Assembly: GCF_900111685.1 (NCBI RefSeq)
Contig: NZ_FOHX01000012.1
Coordinates: 170,254 to 234,253, forward strand
From: Nonomuraea wenchangensis
GTDB taxonomy: Bacteria > Actinomycetota > Actinomycetes > Streptosporangiales > Streptosporangiaceae
Reading direction: 5' to 3'
DNA: 64,000 nucleotides
Part shown: piece by piece, positions 1 to 7,089 of the stretch
How the letters are laid out: each line of letters starts with the position of its first letter
Position numbering within the stretch: position 1 is the stretch's first letter
Notes under the pieces: model-generated
Databases searched by the model: none
What the model saw: only the letters and a program-made list of their open reading frames with translations
What the model was told of the DNA's origin: nothing
Position numbers and translations under genes: made by a program

Positions 1-3000
1 TCGACCAGCTCCCGGCGCAGGGCGACGGCCTGCTCGGAGACCACGACGGCTTCGGCCCACCGCCCCACCTCCGCCAGCCGGAGGAGGTGGTTGTTCAGCG
101 AGGTGGCCAGCTCGGGCAGGTAGGCGTCCCGGTTGAACCTGGCCAATTCCTCGAACAAGGCGACGGCCTGCTCGGAGATCGGTACGGCTTCGGCCCCCCG
201 CTCCACCCCCGCCAGCAGGAGGGCGTGGTTGCTCAGCGACCTCGCCAGCTCGGGCAGGTGAGCGTCCCGGTTGAGTTCGGCCAGCTCCCGGCACACGGCG
301 ACGGCCTGCTCGGAGACCACGACGGCTTCCGCCCGCCGCTCCACCTCCGCCAGCCGGAGGGCGTGATTGTTCAGCGAAGTGGCCAGCTCGGACAGAAAGG
401 CGTCCCGGTTGAGCCCGGCCAACTCCCCGTACAGGGCGACGGCCTGCTCGGAGACCACGACGGCTTCCGCCCACCGCCCCGTCTCCGCCAGCCGCGTCGC
501 GTGATTGGCCAGCGAGGTGGCCAGGTCGGGCAGAAAGGCGTCCCGGTTGAGTTCGACCAGCTCCCGGCACAGGGCGACGGCCTGCTCGGAGATCGGTACG
601 GCTTCGGCCTGCCGCTCCACCCTCGCCAGCAGGAGGGCGTGGTTGCTCAGCGACATCGCGAGGTCGCGCAGAAAGGCGTCGCGGTTGAGCTCGGTCAGCT
701 CCCGGCACAGGGCGACGGCCTCCTCGGAGACTTCGACGGCTTCCGCCCACCGCCGCATCTCCATCAGCCGGTTTGCGTGATTGCTCAGCGACATCGCGAG
801 GTCGCGCAGAAAGGCGTCCCGGTTGAGCCCCGCCAGCTCTCGGTGCAGGGCGACGGCCTCCTCGGAGACTTCGACGGCTTCCGCCCGCCGTCCCACCTTC
901 GCCAGCCAGATGGCGTGGTTGTTCAGCGACATCGCCAGGTCGGGCAGAAAGGCGTCCCTGTTGAGGTCGGCCAACTGGCGGCGCAGGGGGACGGCCTGCT
1001 CGGACACCCCGATGGCTTCGGCCCGCCGCCCCATCTCCGCCAGCCGGAGGGCGTGGTTGTGCAGTGACATCACCAGGTCGGGCAGGTAGGCGTGCCGGTT
1101 GCGCTCGGCCAGTTCCCCATACAGGGCGACGGCCTGCTCGGACATCTCGACGGCTTCGGCCCGCCGCCCCATCTCCGCCAACCGGGTCGCGTGGTTGTTC
1201 AGGGCGGTGGTCAGGTTGGGCAGGTGGGCGTCGCGGTCAAGCCCGGCCAGCTCCCTGTGCAGGGCGACGGCCTGCTCGGACACCTCGATGGCTTCGGCCC
1301 GCCGCCCCATCTCCGCCAGCAGGAGGGCGTGATTGGTCAGCGACATCGCCAGGTAGGGCAGGCAAGCGTCACGGTTGAGCCCGGCCAACTCCCGGTACAG
1401 GGTGACGGCCTGCCGGCTGGCCTCCAAGGCGGGCCGATGCTGACCCGCGTTTGCCAGGCGCACGGCATGGCCGGAGTGAAGTGCGGCGTGCTCGGCCGGG
1501 TCGGTGGTGGTGGCCAGGCGGTGCGCGGTCAACCGGGTGGACAGCGCCGCCGTGCCGATGTCCAGGTCGATGTGCCGGCCGGCCGGCAGGTGGGCTTCGA
1601 TGTGCTGCAACAGGGTGGGTTCGATGCCGGGCAGGCCGGCCAGACGGGCCAGGGTCGCGCCGCCGGCGTACCGCATCAGCTCGGGCCGGGTGGCGAGCAG
1701 CGGGTACAGCTGTGTGGCGGCCACATGCGGCCATCGGCGAGCGGTCTCGATCAGCATGGTCAGGGCCGGGCGGATCCACGGCGGCACCTGCCCCTGGCCG
1801 GCTTGCCCGGCCGGGTCGGAGAGCAAGCCGGACAAGGCGTGACCTGCCCAGTCATCACCGGCGAGCCCGCCCACGGCGGGGTCGGGAATCGCCAGGGCGG
1901 CGAAGTCCTCCGCGAGCCGGTCCGGATACAGCGGCTCCAGCACGGTGCCCGCCTGGGCCGGCGGATAGCAGTACGCGTGGTCGTCGAGCAGGGTGTTCGC
2001 CCGCTCGACAGTCTCGGCCAGATCGGCGTGCCGCAACGCCCGGCGGGCGTCGGGGCGCGCCAGCGGCCGGGTGAACGTGGCGGTGAAGACCGCCCGGCCC
2101 ATGGTGACCGGGTCACTGACCAGCGGCTCAGGCAGGCGGCGGTGCAGCTCGGCCCAGTGCTCGCGCTCGCGGCGCAGCAGATAGGCCGAGGCGCGGGCCG
2201 GGTCGCCGGGTTCCTCCTCACCGTGGCGGTGAGCGTCGACCGCGGCCAGCGCCGCGATGTGCACGGTCAGCACCTGGGCGTACTCGGCGTCGTCGGCCAG
2301 GCCGGCGGGCGTCGCGATCGTCGCCGCCCGCTCGGCCGGCAGGGCGAGCGCGGCGGCGAAGTGATCGCGTGCTTCGGCGAACAGCCGCTGCCGCATCGCC
2401 GGCTCGGCGACCAGCGGCGGCAACGCCTGGGCGTCGGCGTCGAGGTCCAGCACCCGCTCGGCCCAGGCGGCGATGCTGTCCCACCACACCCCGGCCGGGC
2501 GGGCCAGCAGCAGCACCCGCACCCGGCCCGCCCGCAGGACCGGCTCCTGCAGCAGCTCGTACAGGGCCGGCACCGGCCAGCGCTCGGCATAGTCCACCAC
2601 CAGCAGCAGCCCCGCCCCGCGCGCATCCGCCCCGGCGACGGCACTGGCCCGCACCGCGCCCGGCGGGTTGGTGCCGGCCTGCCACACCCGCCACCCGGCC
2701 TGACGCGACAGCTCGGCGAACCGGGCGGCCAGCCGGGTCTTGCCCTGCCCGCCCGGCCCGTGCAACAGCCGCACCCCCAACCCGGGCGCCGCCTCATCGT
2801 CTCGCCAGCCGGTCAGCTTCCGCAGATCCTCCTGCCGGCCGGTGAAGGGCACCACCTGAGATCCGGCCCTCAACAGCAGGGACGGCTGCGCCCGTACCCG
2901 GGCCGGCCGCACCGGCCGCGGTTCCGCGGGAAAGTCCTCGATCCGGTAGGCGGGCTTCCACTGGTGGACGTTCAGCACGCCGTCCTGTACCGCGTTGACC

Positions 3001-3077
3001 ACCCCGCCCGCACCCGGCGCATTCACCTGCACCTTGCCCTGGGGCACGGCGCCCGCGAGTGACGGCGGCTCGGTCAC
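1..3077 (-). CDS. P-loop NTPase with C-terminal TPR array (partial, runs off left edge)
   Basis: The reading frame starts at a GTG at 3077 and stays open to the window edge, giving more than 1000 residues. A GxxGxGKT Walker A (GPGGQGKT) lies at residues 107-114 and a hydrophobic Walker B ending in Asp (LLLVVD) near residue 162. This resembles STAND/NB-ARC-type regulatory NTPases. From about residue 540 the protein consists of 46-residue TPR units with the pattern NRDA-LPDLA-SLNNHA-RLAE-GRRAEA. Proteins with this layout usually act as NTP-dependent switches or scaffolds; the substrate here is unknown. The N-terminus carries the short motif NAVQDGVLNVHQW, also seen at the C-terminus of the preceding membrane protein. 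The GTG start overlaps that gene's stop (GTGA), so the two are probably translationally coupled. Confidence 0.85.
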   Translation of the reverse strand, partial: MTEPPSLAGAVPQGKVQVNAPGAGGVVNAVQDGVLNVHQWKPAYRIEDFPAEPRPVRPARVRAQPSLLLRAGSQVVPFTGRQEDLRKLTGWRDDEAAPGLGVRLLHGPGGQGKTRLAARFAELSRQAGWRVWQAGTNPPGAVRASAVAGADARGAGLLLVVDYAERWPVPALYELLQEPVLRAGRVRVLLLARPAGVWWDSIAAWAERVLDLDADAQALPPLVAEPAMRQRLFAEARDHFAAALALPAERAATIATPAGLADDAEYAQVLTVHIAALAAVDAHRHGEEEPGDPARASAYLLRREREHWAELHRRLPEPLVSDPVTMGRAVFTATFTRPLARPDARRALRHADLAETVERANTLLDDHAYCYPPAQAGTVLEPLYPDRLAEDFAALAIPDPAVGGLAGDDWAGHALSGLLSDPAGQAGQGQVPPWIRPALTMLIETARRWPHVAATQLYPLLATRPELMRYAGGATLARLAGLPGIEPTLLQHIEAHLPAGRHIDLDIGTAALSTRLTAHRLATTTDPAEHAALHSGHAVRLANAGQHRPALEASRQAVTLYRELAGLNRDACLPYLAMSLTNHALLLAEMGRRAEAIEVSEQAVALHRELAGLDRDAHLPNLTTALNNHATRLAEMGRRAEAVEMSEQAVALYGELAERNRHAYLPDLVMSLHNHALRLAEMGRRAEAIGVSEQAVPLRRQLADLNRDAFLPDLAMSLNNHAIWLAKVGRRAEAVEVSEEAVALHRELAGLNRDAFLRDLAMSLSNHANRLMEMRRWAEAVEVSEEAVALCRELTELNRDAFLRDLAMSLSNHALLLARVERQAEAVPISEQAVALCRELVELNRDAFLPDLATSLANHATRLAETGRWAEAVVVSEQAVALYGELAGLNRDAFLSELATSLNNHALRLAEVERRAEAVVVSEQAVAVCRELAELNRDAHLPELARSLSNHALLLAGVERGAEAVPISEQAVALFEELARFNRDAYLPELATSLNNHLLRLAEVGRWAEAVVVSEQAVALRRELV
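22..1439 (-). repeat. Eleven tandem 138-bp coding repeats (TPR units)
   Basis: The motif gcgacggcctgctcgga recurs with an exact 138-bp period at 22, 160, 298, 436, 574, 712, 850, 988, 1126 and 1264, with a weaker copy at 1402. Each unit encodes one 46-residue TPR on the minus strand. Copies differ by scattered substitutions with no length change, and the array continues past the left edge. It is a coding tandem array and has no CRISPR-like spacers. Confidence 0.92.
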
Positions 3078-3568
3078 GACGACGGCTCCTGCCCGCCACC
3101 GCCCGGCCGGCCGCCGGGGGCGGCGGGATTGTGGATGTTCAGGGTGCCGCCCTGGACCGCGTTCACCGTCCCGCCCGCGGCCGGCATGTTCAGCTGCGTC
3201 TGCGTGCCCGGTGGCGGGTGAAGCCGCACCGGCGGCTCGGTACCCGAGGCGCTCTCGGCCGTGATCCGCCTGCGATCGGATCGCAGCTGCAGCAGCAGCG
3301 CGGCGACCGCGATCACCAACCCGGCCGCCCCGATGAACATGCTCACCACGCTGGCCCGCTGGTCGAGGACCTGCAGGACCTCCGGCGGCAGTCGCAGCGG
3401 GTCGGCGAAGAAGCCCACCAGCCCGACCACCAGCAAGGCGGCCGTCACCACCAGGGCCGTGACGACCGCCCCGCGCCGCACCCGCGACCTCGACCCGCGT
3501 CCGGAATCCGCGCCCGTCTTGGACATGCCTCCAGAGTGCTCCCGGACCGGCGCGAGTGACAGACCCAC
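3074..3568 (-). CDS. Small two-helix membrane protein coupled to the NTPase-TPR gene
   Basis: This 164-residue protein starts at a GTG at 3568; an internal ATG at 3526 (MSKTGADS) is an alternative. A basic N-terminal stretch (RGSRSRVRRG) is followed by two hydrophobic segments, roughly residues 33-53 and 75-97, so it should sit in the cytoplasmic membrane. The C-terminal tail contains TVNAVQGGTLNIHN, clearly related to the N-terminus of the downstream NTPase (VVNAVQDGVLNVHQ). The stop codon overlaps the NTPase GTG. An inferred role is to anchor or sense for the NTPase through the shared motif. I do not recognise a named family. Confidence 0.75.
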   Translation of the reverse strand: MGLSLAPVREHSGGMSKTGADSGRGSRSRVRRGAVVTALVVTAALLVVGLVGFFADPLRLPPEVLQVLDQRASVVSMFIGAAGLVIAVAALLLQLRSDRRRITAESASGTEPPVRLHPPPGTQTQLNMPAAGGTVNAVQGGTLNIHNPAAPGGRPGGGGQEPSS

Positions 3569-3652
3569 CGCGCAGCCACCCGCTACGGCTGTCCGCCGAG
3601 CGGATCACCTCCCCTAGCGGCGACAGCGGGGCCCTCGCGGGCGGGCGCCGGC

Positions 3653-3958
3653 TCAGGCGGCGCACTCGAGGCAGACCTGCTGACCGCCCGGCCCCGAGGC
3701 GCGCTGGCTACGGTGCATCACCAGGAAGCAGTGCGAGCAGGTGAACTCGTCCGCCCGAGGCGGGATCACCCGCACCGCCAGCTCCTCGCCCGACAGATCC
3801 GCGCCGGGCAGTTCGAGCGACTCGGCCAGCTCGGTCTCGTCGACGTCGATGCCGCCGGACGACAGGTCGGGGCGGCGGGTCAGAGTGTCCGTGAAGCCCT
3901 CCTGTCCGGAGTCGTCGATCTTGCGCGGGCTGTCGTAGTCGGTCACCATGGCGTTCAT
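3653..3958 (-). CDS. DUF4193 family zinc-ribbon protein
   Basis: The product begins MNAMVTDYDSPRK and contains the hallmark block ESLELPGADLSGEEL followed by DEFTCSHCFLV and a C-terminal CLECAA, giving two CxxC pairs that probably bind zinc. This matches the small actinobacterial DUF4193 proteins of about 100 residues, whose function is not known. The start at 3958 is preferred because an AGGAG lies four bases upstream; most family members begin at the MVTDYD equivalent (3949). It is a monocistronic gene, divergent from the toxin-antitoxin pair that follows. Confidence 0.85.
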   Translation of the reverse strand: MNAMVTDYDSPRKIDDSGQEGFTDTLTRRPDLSSGGIDVDETELAESLELPGADLSGEELAVRVIPPRADEFTCSHCFLVMHRSQRASGPGGQQVCLECAA

Positions 3959-4014
3959 CTGTCTCCTCATGTCGTGCCTGCTGGCCGGTGGCCGCCGCTC
4001 TTGTGCCCAAATAT

Positions 4015-4029
4015 GGGGAAATAGTCCCC
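4015..4029. promoter_or_regulatory. Inverted repeat GGGGA-N5-TCCCC upstream of the RHH antitoxin
   Basis: A 5-bp perfect inverted repeat with a 5-nt centre lies about 60 nt upstream of the antitoxin start, between it and the divergent DUF4193 gene. RHH antitoxins usually repress their own operon by binding such dyads, so this is a candidate operator. The arms are short and chance occurrence is possible. Confidence 0.35.
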
Positions 4030-4086
4030 TCCGGGCGAGAGAAAATCGGATCCTTCGCGGGACGGCCGAAGAAGTATGATCCGGGT

Positions 4087-4353
4087 ATGAGCGACGTCAA
4101 GAAGCGCATCACCATCACCGTGGACCCCCACCTGGCCGGATACGCCGAGCAACTCGTGCAGGCGGGCAAGGCGGAGTCGGTGTCGGCCGCCTTCAACGAG
4201 GCCATGGCGATCAAGCGGCAGCGTGACCAGCACGCCCTGGCCAAGCTCCGCGAACGCGCGGCCCAAGCCGACCCCGCGCGGGTGGAGCGCATGAGAAGGC
4301 ACATCGACGCCCAGAGCCGCGAGGCGGGCTTCGAGGTGGCCGCGGGTGAGTGA
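4087..4353 (+). CDS. RHH-type antitoxin (VapB-like)
   Basis: The 88-residue product starts MSDVKKRITITVDPHLAGYAEQ, a basic beta strand followed by helices as in ribbon-helix-helix DNA-binding antitoxins. The C-terminal half is helical and charged, as expected for the toxin-neutralising part. The ATG at 4087 is chosen because the strand begins there; an open frame extends further upstream without similarity. It overlaps the downstream PIN-type gene by 8 bp. A decayed relative of both genes lies at 6451-6990 in the opposite orientation. Confidence 0.8.
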   Translation: MSDVKKRITITVDPHLAGYAEQLVQAGKAESVSAAFNEAMAIKRQRDQHALAKLRERAAQADPARVERMRRHIDAQSREAGFEVAAGE

Positions 4354-4774
4354 CCACGTGCCGGCGCCGTACATCCTCGACGCCGGCGTCCTGGCGGAGA
4401 TCGCGCGAGGCGACGCCGACCTCATCGGGCTCGTCCTGGACTACGACCGGATCGGCCAGCCCCTGGTCATCTCGGCGCTGACGGCCGCCGGGGCGCTGCT
4501 GGACGCCCCCGGGGAGGAGGCGAGCGCGCTGCTGTCCGGTCTGACCGCGTTCGAGCACGTCCAGGTGGCGGCGCTCGACGGCGTGGAACAGGCGGCCCTG
4601 CTCGCCCAGATGATCCAGCGGACGGGCGTCGACCCGTGGGACGCGCATGTCGCGGCGCTGGCCCTCATGGCGACCTGCCCGATCCTCACGCTCGACCGCT
4701 CCCGCTGGGAGCGGACCGCCGCAGGACTGGACGATCCGCTCTACTTCATCGAGATCGCCGACCCCGGCGAGTGA
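4346..4774 (+). CDS. PIN-domain toxin (VapC-like ribonuclease)
   Basis: The 142-residue protein has the PIN start PYILDAGVLAEIA (Asp12, Glu18), a central WDAHVAALA block (Asp99) and LTLDRSRW (Asp117) near the end. These are the usual acidic metal-binding positions of VapC RNases. The acidic residue often found after the ISALT segment is not obvious here (ISALTAAGALLDA), so activity should not be assumed. It starts at GTG inside the last codons of the antitoxin gene, typical of toxin-antitoxin operons. Confidence 0.78.
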   Translation: MSDHVPAPYILDAGVLAEIARGDADLIGLVLDYDRIGQPLVISALTAAGALLDAPGEEASALLSGLTAFEHVQVAALDGVEQAALLAQMIQRTGVDPWDAHVAALALMATCPILTLDRSRWERTAAGLDDPLYFIEIADPGE

Positions 4775-4791
4775 GGCCGGGAGGCGACGGT

Positions 4792-5199
4792 TCAGACGGG
4801 GGACGGGATCCTGGCCGGCCCGGTCAACGGAGGGTAGCTCTCGGCGCCCGTACGTTCGGCCGCGTCGATGTAGTCGGCGAGCGCCTCGCGGGAGCGGGCG
4901 AGCCTGTCCAGCTGATCGTCCAGCCGCCGCAGCCGTGACCGCATCGCGGCCAGCAGCTCGGGACAACCGAGCAGCTCCGGGGCCTCTCCGACGGCACAGG
5001 GCAGCAGGTACGCGATGTCCTCCGACGACAGGCCGGCGCCGAGCAGGTGCCGGATCTGCCTCACCCGGAGCACGGCGCTCTCGTCGTACTCGCGGTAACC
5101 GTTCGCGCCGCGTTCCGGCTGCAGCAGGCCCTGCGCCTCGTAGTAGCGCAGCTGGTGGGTGTTCACGCCTGTTCTACGACTCAATTCGCCGATCAGCAT
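4792..5199 (-). CDS. MerR family transcriptional regulator
   Basis: The protein starts MLIGELSRRTGVNTHQLRYYEAQGLLQP, a canonical MerR winged-helix DNA-binding start, with the second wing (GYREYDESAVLRVRQI) around residues 34-50 and a coiled-coil dimerisation helix (RSRLRRLDDQLDRLARSREALADYI). Two cysteines (CAVGEAPELLGC) lie between the wing and the coil. At 135 residues it lacks a large effector domain. It is divergent from the imine-reductase-like gene and shares its promoter region, so it most likely controls that gene. Confidence 0.88.
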   Translation of the reverse strand: MLIGELSRRTGVNTHQLRYYEAQGLLQPERGANGYREYDESAVLRVRQIRHLLGAGLSSEDIAYLLPCAVGEAPELLGCPELLAAMRSRLRRLDDQLDRLARSREALADYIDAAERTGAESYPPLTGPARIPSPV

Positions 5200-5210
5200 C
5201 CAAGCCTCGC

Positions 5211-5242
5211 TTGACCTTCATACCGGTATCAACGATGACGAT
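5211..5242 (+). promoter_or_regulatory. MerR-type promoter with ATACCGGTAT dyad
   Basis: TTGACC (5211-5216) is followed by the near-perfect palindrome TTCATACCGGTATCAA (5218-5233; core ATACCGGTAT perfect), with a weak -10 candidate GACGAT near 5237. The long, roughly 20-bp spacer occupied by a dyad is the hallmark of MerR-activated promoters. The start codon of the target gene follows at 5249. The hexamer at -10 is weak and inferred. Confidence 0.6.
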
Positions 5243-5248
5243 GCTGCC

Positions 5249-6136
5249 ATGAACCGCACAACCGAAACATCTGTGACCGTCATCGGGCTCGGGCTGATGG
5301 GCCGGGCGCTCGCCGCCGCGTTCCTGAAGGCCGGGCATGCCACGACCGTGTGGAACCGTACGAGCTCCAAGGCCGGCCCGCTGGTGGCCGAGGGCGCGCG
5401 ACTGGCGCCGACGGTCGGCGACGCCGTCAAGGCAAGCCCCCTGACGATCATCTGCCTCACCGACTACCCGGCCGTGCGCGAACTGCTCGAACTGCTCGAC
5501 GCGAGCGAACTGGCCGGCACGACGCTGATCAACCTCACCTCGGGCGACTCCGCGCAGGCCCGCGACACCGCCCGATGGGCCGGGCAGCGCGGCGCCCGCT
5601 ACCTGGACGGCGCCATCATGGCCGTCCCCCCGGCCATCGGGACCGCCGAGGCGGTGATCCTGCACAGCGGGCCGCGGCCGGACTTCGACGCGCACAAGCC
5701 GGTGCTCGACGCGCTCGGCACCGCCACCTACCTCGGCGAGGACCCCGGGCTGGCGTCCCTGTACGACGTGGCCGGCCTCGCCATGATGTGGAGCGTGCTG
5801 AACGCCTGGCTCCAGGGCACGGCCCTGGTCGCGACGGCCGGGGTCGACGCCGCGACGTACGCGCCGTTCGCCCGGCAGCTCGCCGCCGGGGTGGCCGAGT
5901 GGCTGCCCGGGTACGCCGAGCAGATCGACCGCGGCTCCTTCCCCGCCGAGGTGTCGGCCCTGGAGACCGACGCGCGGGCGATGGAGCACCTGATCGCGGA
6001 GAGCGAGGCGGCAGGGGTCAACGCCGAGCTGCCGAAGCTGTTCAAGGCGATGGCCGACCGCGCGATCGCCGCCGGACACGGCGGGGAGCAGTACCCGGTG
6101 CTGATCGAGGAGTTCAGCAGGCCCGGCGGCGACTGA
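5249..6136 (+). CDS. NAD(P)-dependent oxidoreductase, imine-reductase-like
   Basis: The 295-residue product has an N-terminal Rossmann motif VIGLGLMGRALA and an NADP-type VWNRT strand end, then the blocks LINLTSG, LDGAIMAVPPAIG and GEDPGLASLYD typical of the imine reductase/beta-hydroxyacid dehydrogenase superfamily. Asp173 in LYD is a candidate for the catalytic acid position that is Asp or Tyr in imine reductases. The C-terminal half is the all-helical dimerisation domain. The ATG at 5249 follows the MerR-type promoter by a few bases. The natural substrate cannot be told from sequence. Its 3' end overlaps the convergent wax-synthase fragment by 23 bp. Confidence 0.82.
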   Translation: MNRTTETSVTVIGLGLMGRALAAAFLKAGHATTVWNRTSSKAGPLVAEGARLAPTVGDAVKASPLTIICLTDYPAVRELLELLDASELAGTTLINLTSGDSAQARDTARWAGQRGARYLDGAIMAVPPAIGTAEAVILHSGPRPDFDAHKPVLDALGTATYLGEDPGLASLYDVAGLAMMWSVLNAWLQGTALVATAGVDAATYAPFARQLAAGVAEWLPGYAEQIDRGSFPAEVSALETDARAMEHLIAESEAAGVNAELPKLFKAMADRAIAAGHGGEQYPVLIEEFSRPGGD

Positions 6137-6431
6137 CCGACGGGGCGCCCGCCGGGCACACGTTCCGCGCCTGGAGCCTGAGCCCGGCGAGTTCGTCATT
6201 CAGGATCGCGACGAGTTCGTCCAGGTCAGGGAGACCGGCGGGATCGGCGATGACGGTGACGGCGACCGTGCCGGCGTAGGACAGGATCTCGAAGCTGACC
6301 GTCACGTTGCCGTTGTCCGCGACCGCCACCGGGATGATCTCCCGGACGGCCGCGCCCGCGACGGTCAGCGGCCGGTCACGCCGACGGCGTGGGCTGGAGA
6401 CGTAAGGCTCCGCTGGAAGGGAGGCCGCCAT
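6114..6431 (-). pseudogene. C-terminal fragment of wax ester synthase/diacylglycerol acyltransferase
   Basis: The segment encoding VAVADNGNVTVSFEILSYAG and VIADPAGLPDLDELVAILNDELAGL matches the C-terminal WS/DGAT signature (SYaG, aDp-pDld-l). The full enzymes are about 450 residues and carry an HHxxxDG catalytic motif, absent here. Only the last 75 or so residues are recognisable; the upstream part (6372-6431) is unrelated low-complexity sequence. It is best read as a remnant, and its stop lies inside the convergent oxidoreductase gene. Confidence 0.6.
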
Positions 6432-6450
6432 GGACTTGTGCCCGTCCTAC

Positions 6451-6709
6451 TCAGGCGGGGTCCGAGATCTCGATGACGTGCAGCGGCTCGTCGAAGGCGC
6501 GGACGGCCGGCGCCCAGTGAGCGCCTTCGAGGGTAAGGACGGGGCAGACCGCGGTGTCGGCCAGTGCGGCGACATGGGCGTCGCCCCAGTCGAGGTGAGT
6601 CCGGTTGAGCACCGACGCCAGGATGACGCCGTGGTCGGGCTCGCGAAGACCGGCCACGGTCAGCTGGTCCATGGTGGCCGGTGTCGAGGATGAGCGGCGG
6701 CAGCGTCAT
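6451..6709 (-). pseudogene. Decayed PIN toxin, paralogue of 4346-4774
   Basis: An ATG at 6709 opens with MTLPPLILDTG, matching the PIN start of the intact toxin (APYILDAG), but this frame then becomes nonsense. The C-terminal half resumes in another frame as LDWGDAHVAALADTAVCPVLTLEGAHW and ends EPLHVIEISDPA, close to the intact toxin's WDAHVAALALMATCPILTL and DPLYFIEIADPG. Roughly the central half of the domain is missing. The start overlaps the antitoxin remnant's stop (ATGA), preserving the original operon order. Confidence 0.75.
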
Positions 6710-6990
6710 TGAGCCTCGCCGCTCAGCGCGGCGAGCTGACGGGCGACATGGTCCATCCGGCGCTCCACGAGGCCGTGGTCGGCCCCGGCATGAGCGCGGT
6801 CGCAGTGGGCCTGGAGGATCGCTCTGCGGCGCCGGTCCTCGCGGACCTTCGCGGCCAGGGCCTCGTTGACGTAGGCGGACAGTGAGCCGGGCTGGGTCCT
6901 GGCGTATTCGACAAGCTCCTGGTCACCGCCATACTCACTGGCCTGGTGGCCGTTCGCTCGCCGCCCAGTCTGGCATCGGACGTGAAGCAA
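6706..6990 (-). pseudogene. Decayed antitoxin upstream of the broken PIN toxin
   Basis: The readable part, QELVEYARTQPGSLSAYVNE followed by ALAAKVREDRRRRAI, matches RHH/VapB-type antitoxins (DELVEYA-x-QPGSLSAYVNEAL). The N-terminal DNA-binding strand is not in this frame; VSMAVT appears in the neighbouring frame just upstream (around 6920-6930), suggesting a frameshift. Order and overlap with the following toxin remnant are as in intact modules. Confidence 0.6.
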
Positions 6991-7039
6991 CTACCGATGG
7001 GCTCGCTCCCTGAACATCGGTCTCGCACGGCCGTCAAAA

Positions 7040-7075
7040 AAGTGATATCACTTAGATAGCAGAGTGAAAGTCACT
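7040..7075 (+). promoter_or_regulatory. Twin palindromic operators upstream of the SPFH operon
   Basis: A perfect 14-bp palindrome AAGTGATATCACTT (7040-7053) is followed by AGTGA-AAG-TCACT (7063-7075). Both present AGTGA/TCACT half sites, and the centres are about 22-23 bp apart, near two helical turns. They end 15 bp before the SPFH start codon. The RHH protein encoded second in the operon is the obvious candidate to bind them. Confidence 0.65.
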
Positions 7076-7089
7076 GGGAGGGACGGACG

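Noticed and set aside
22..1440. Regularly spaced repeats resembling a CRISPR array or satellite
   Set aside because: Period is 138 bp with no unique spacers, and every unit codes for a TPR in one continuous minus-strand frame.
87..3062. Long plus-strand open frames over the NTPase-TPR gene
   Set aside because: They are antisense shadows of high-GC coding sequence, with repetitive GQLPVQGDGLLG-type composition and no domain; the minus-strand frame has Walker motifs and TPRs.
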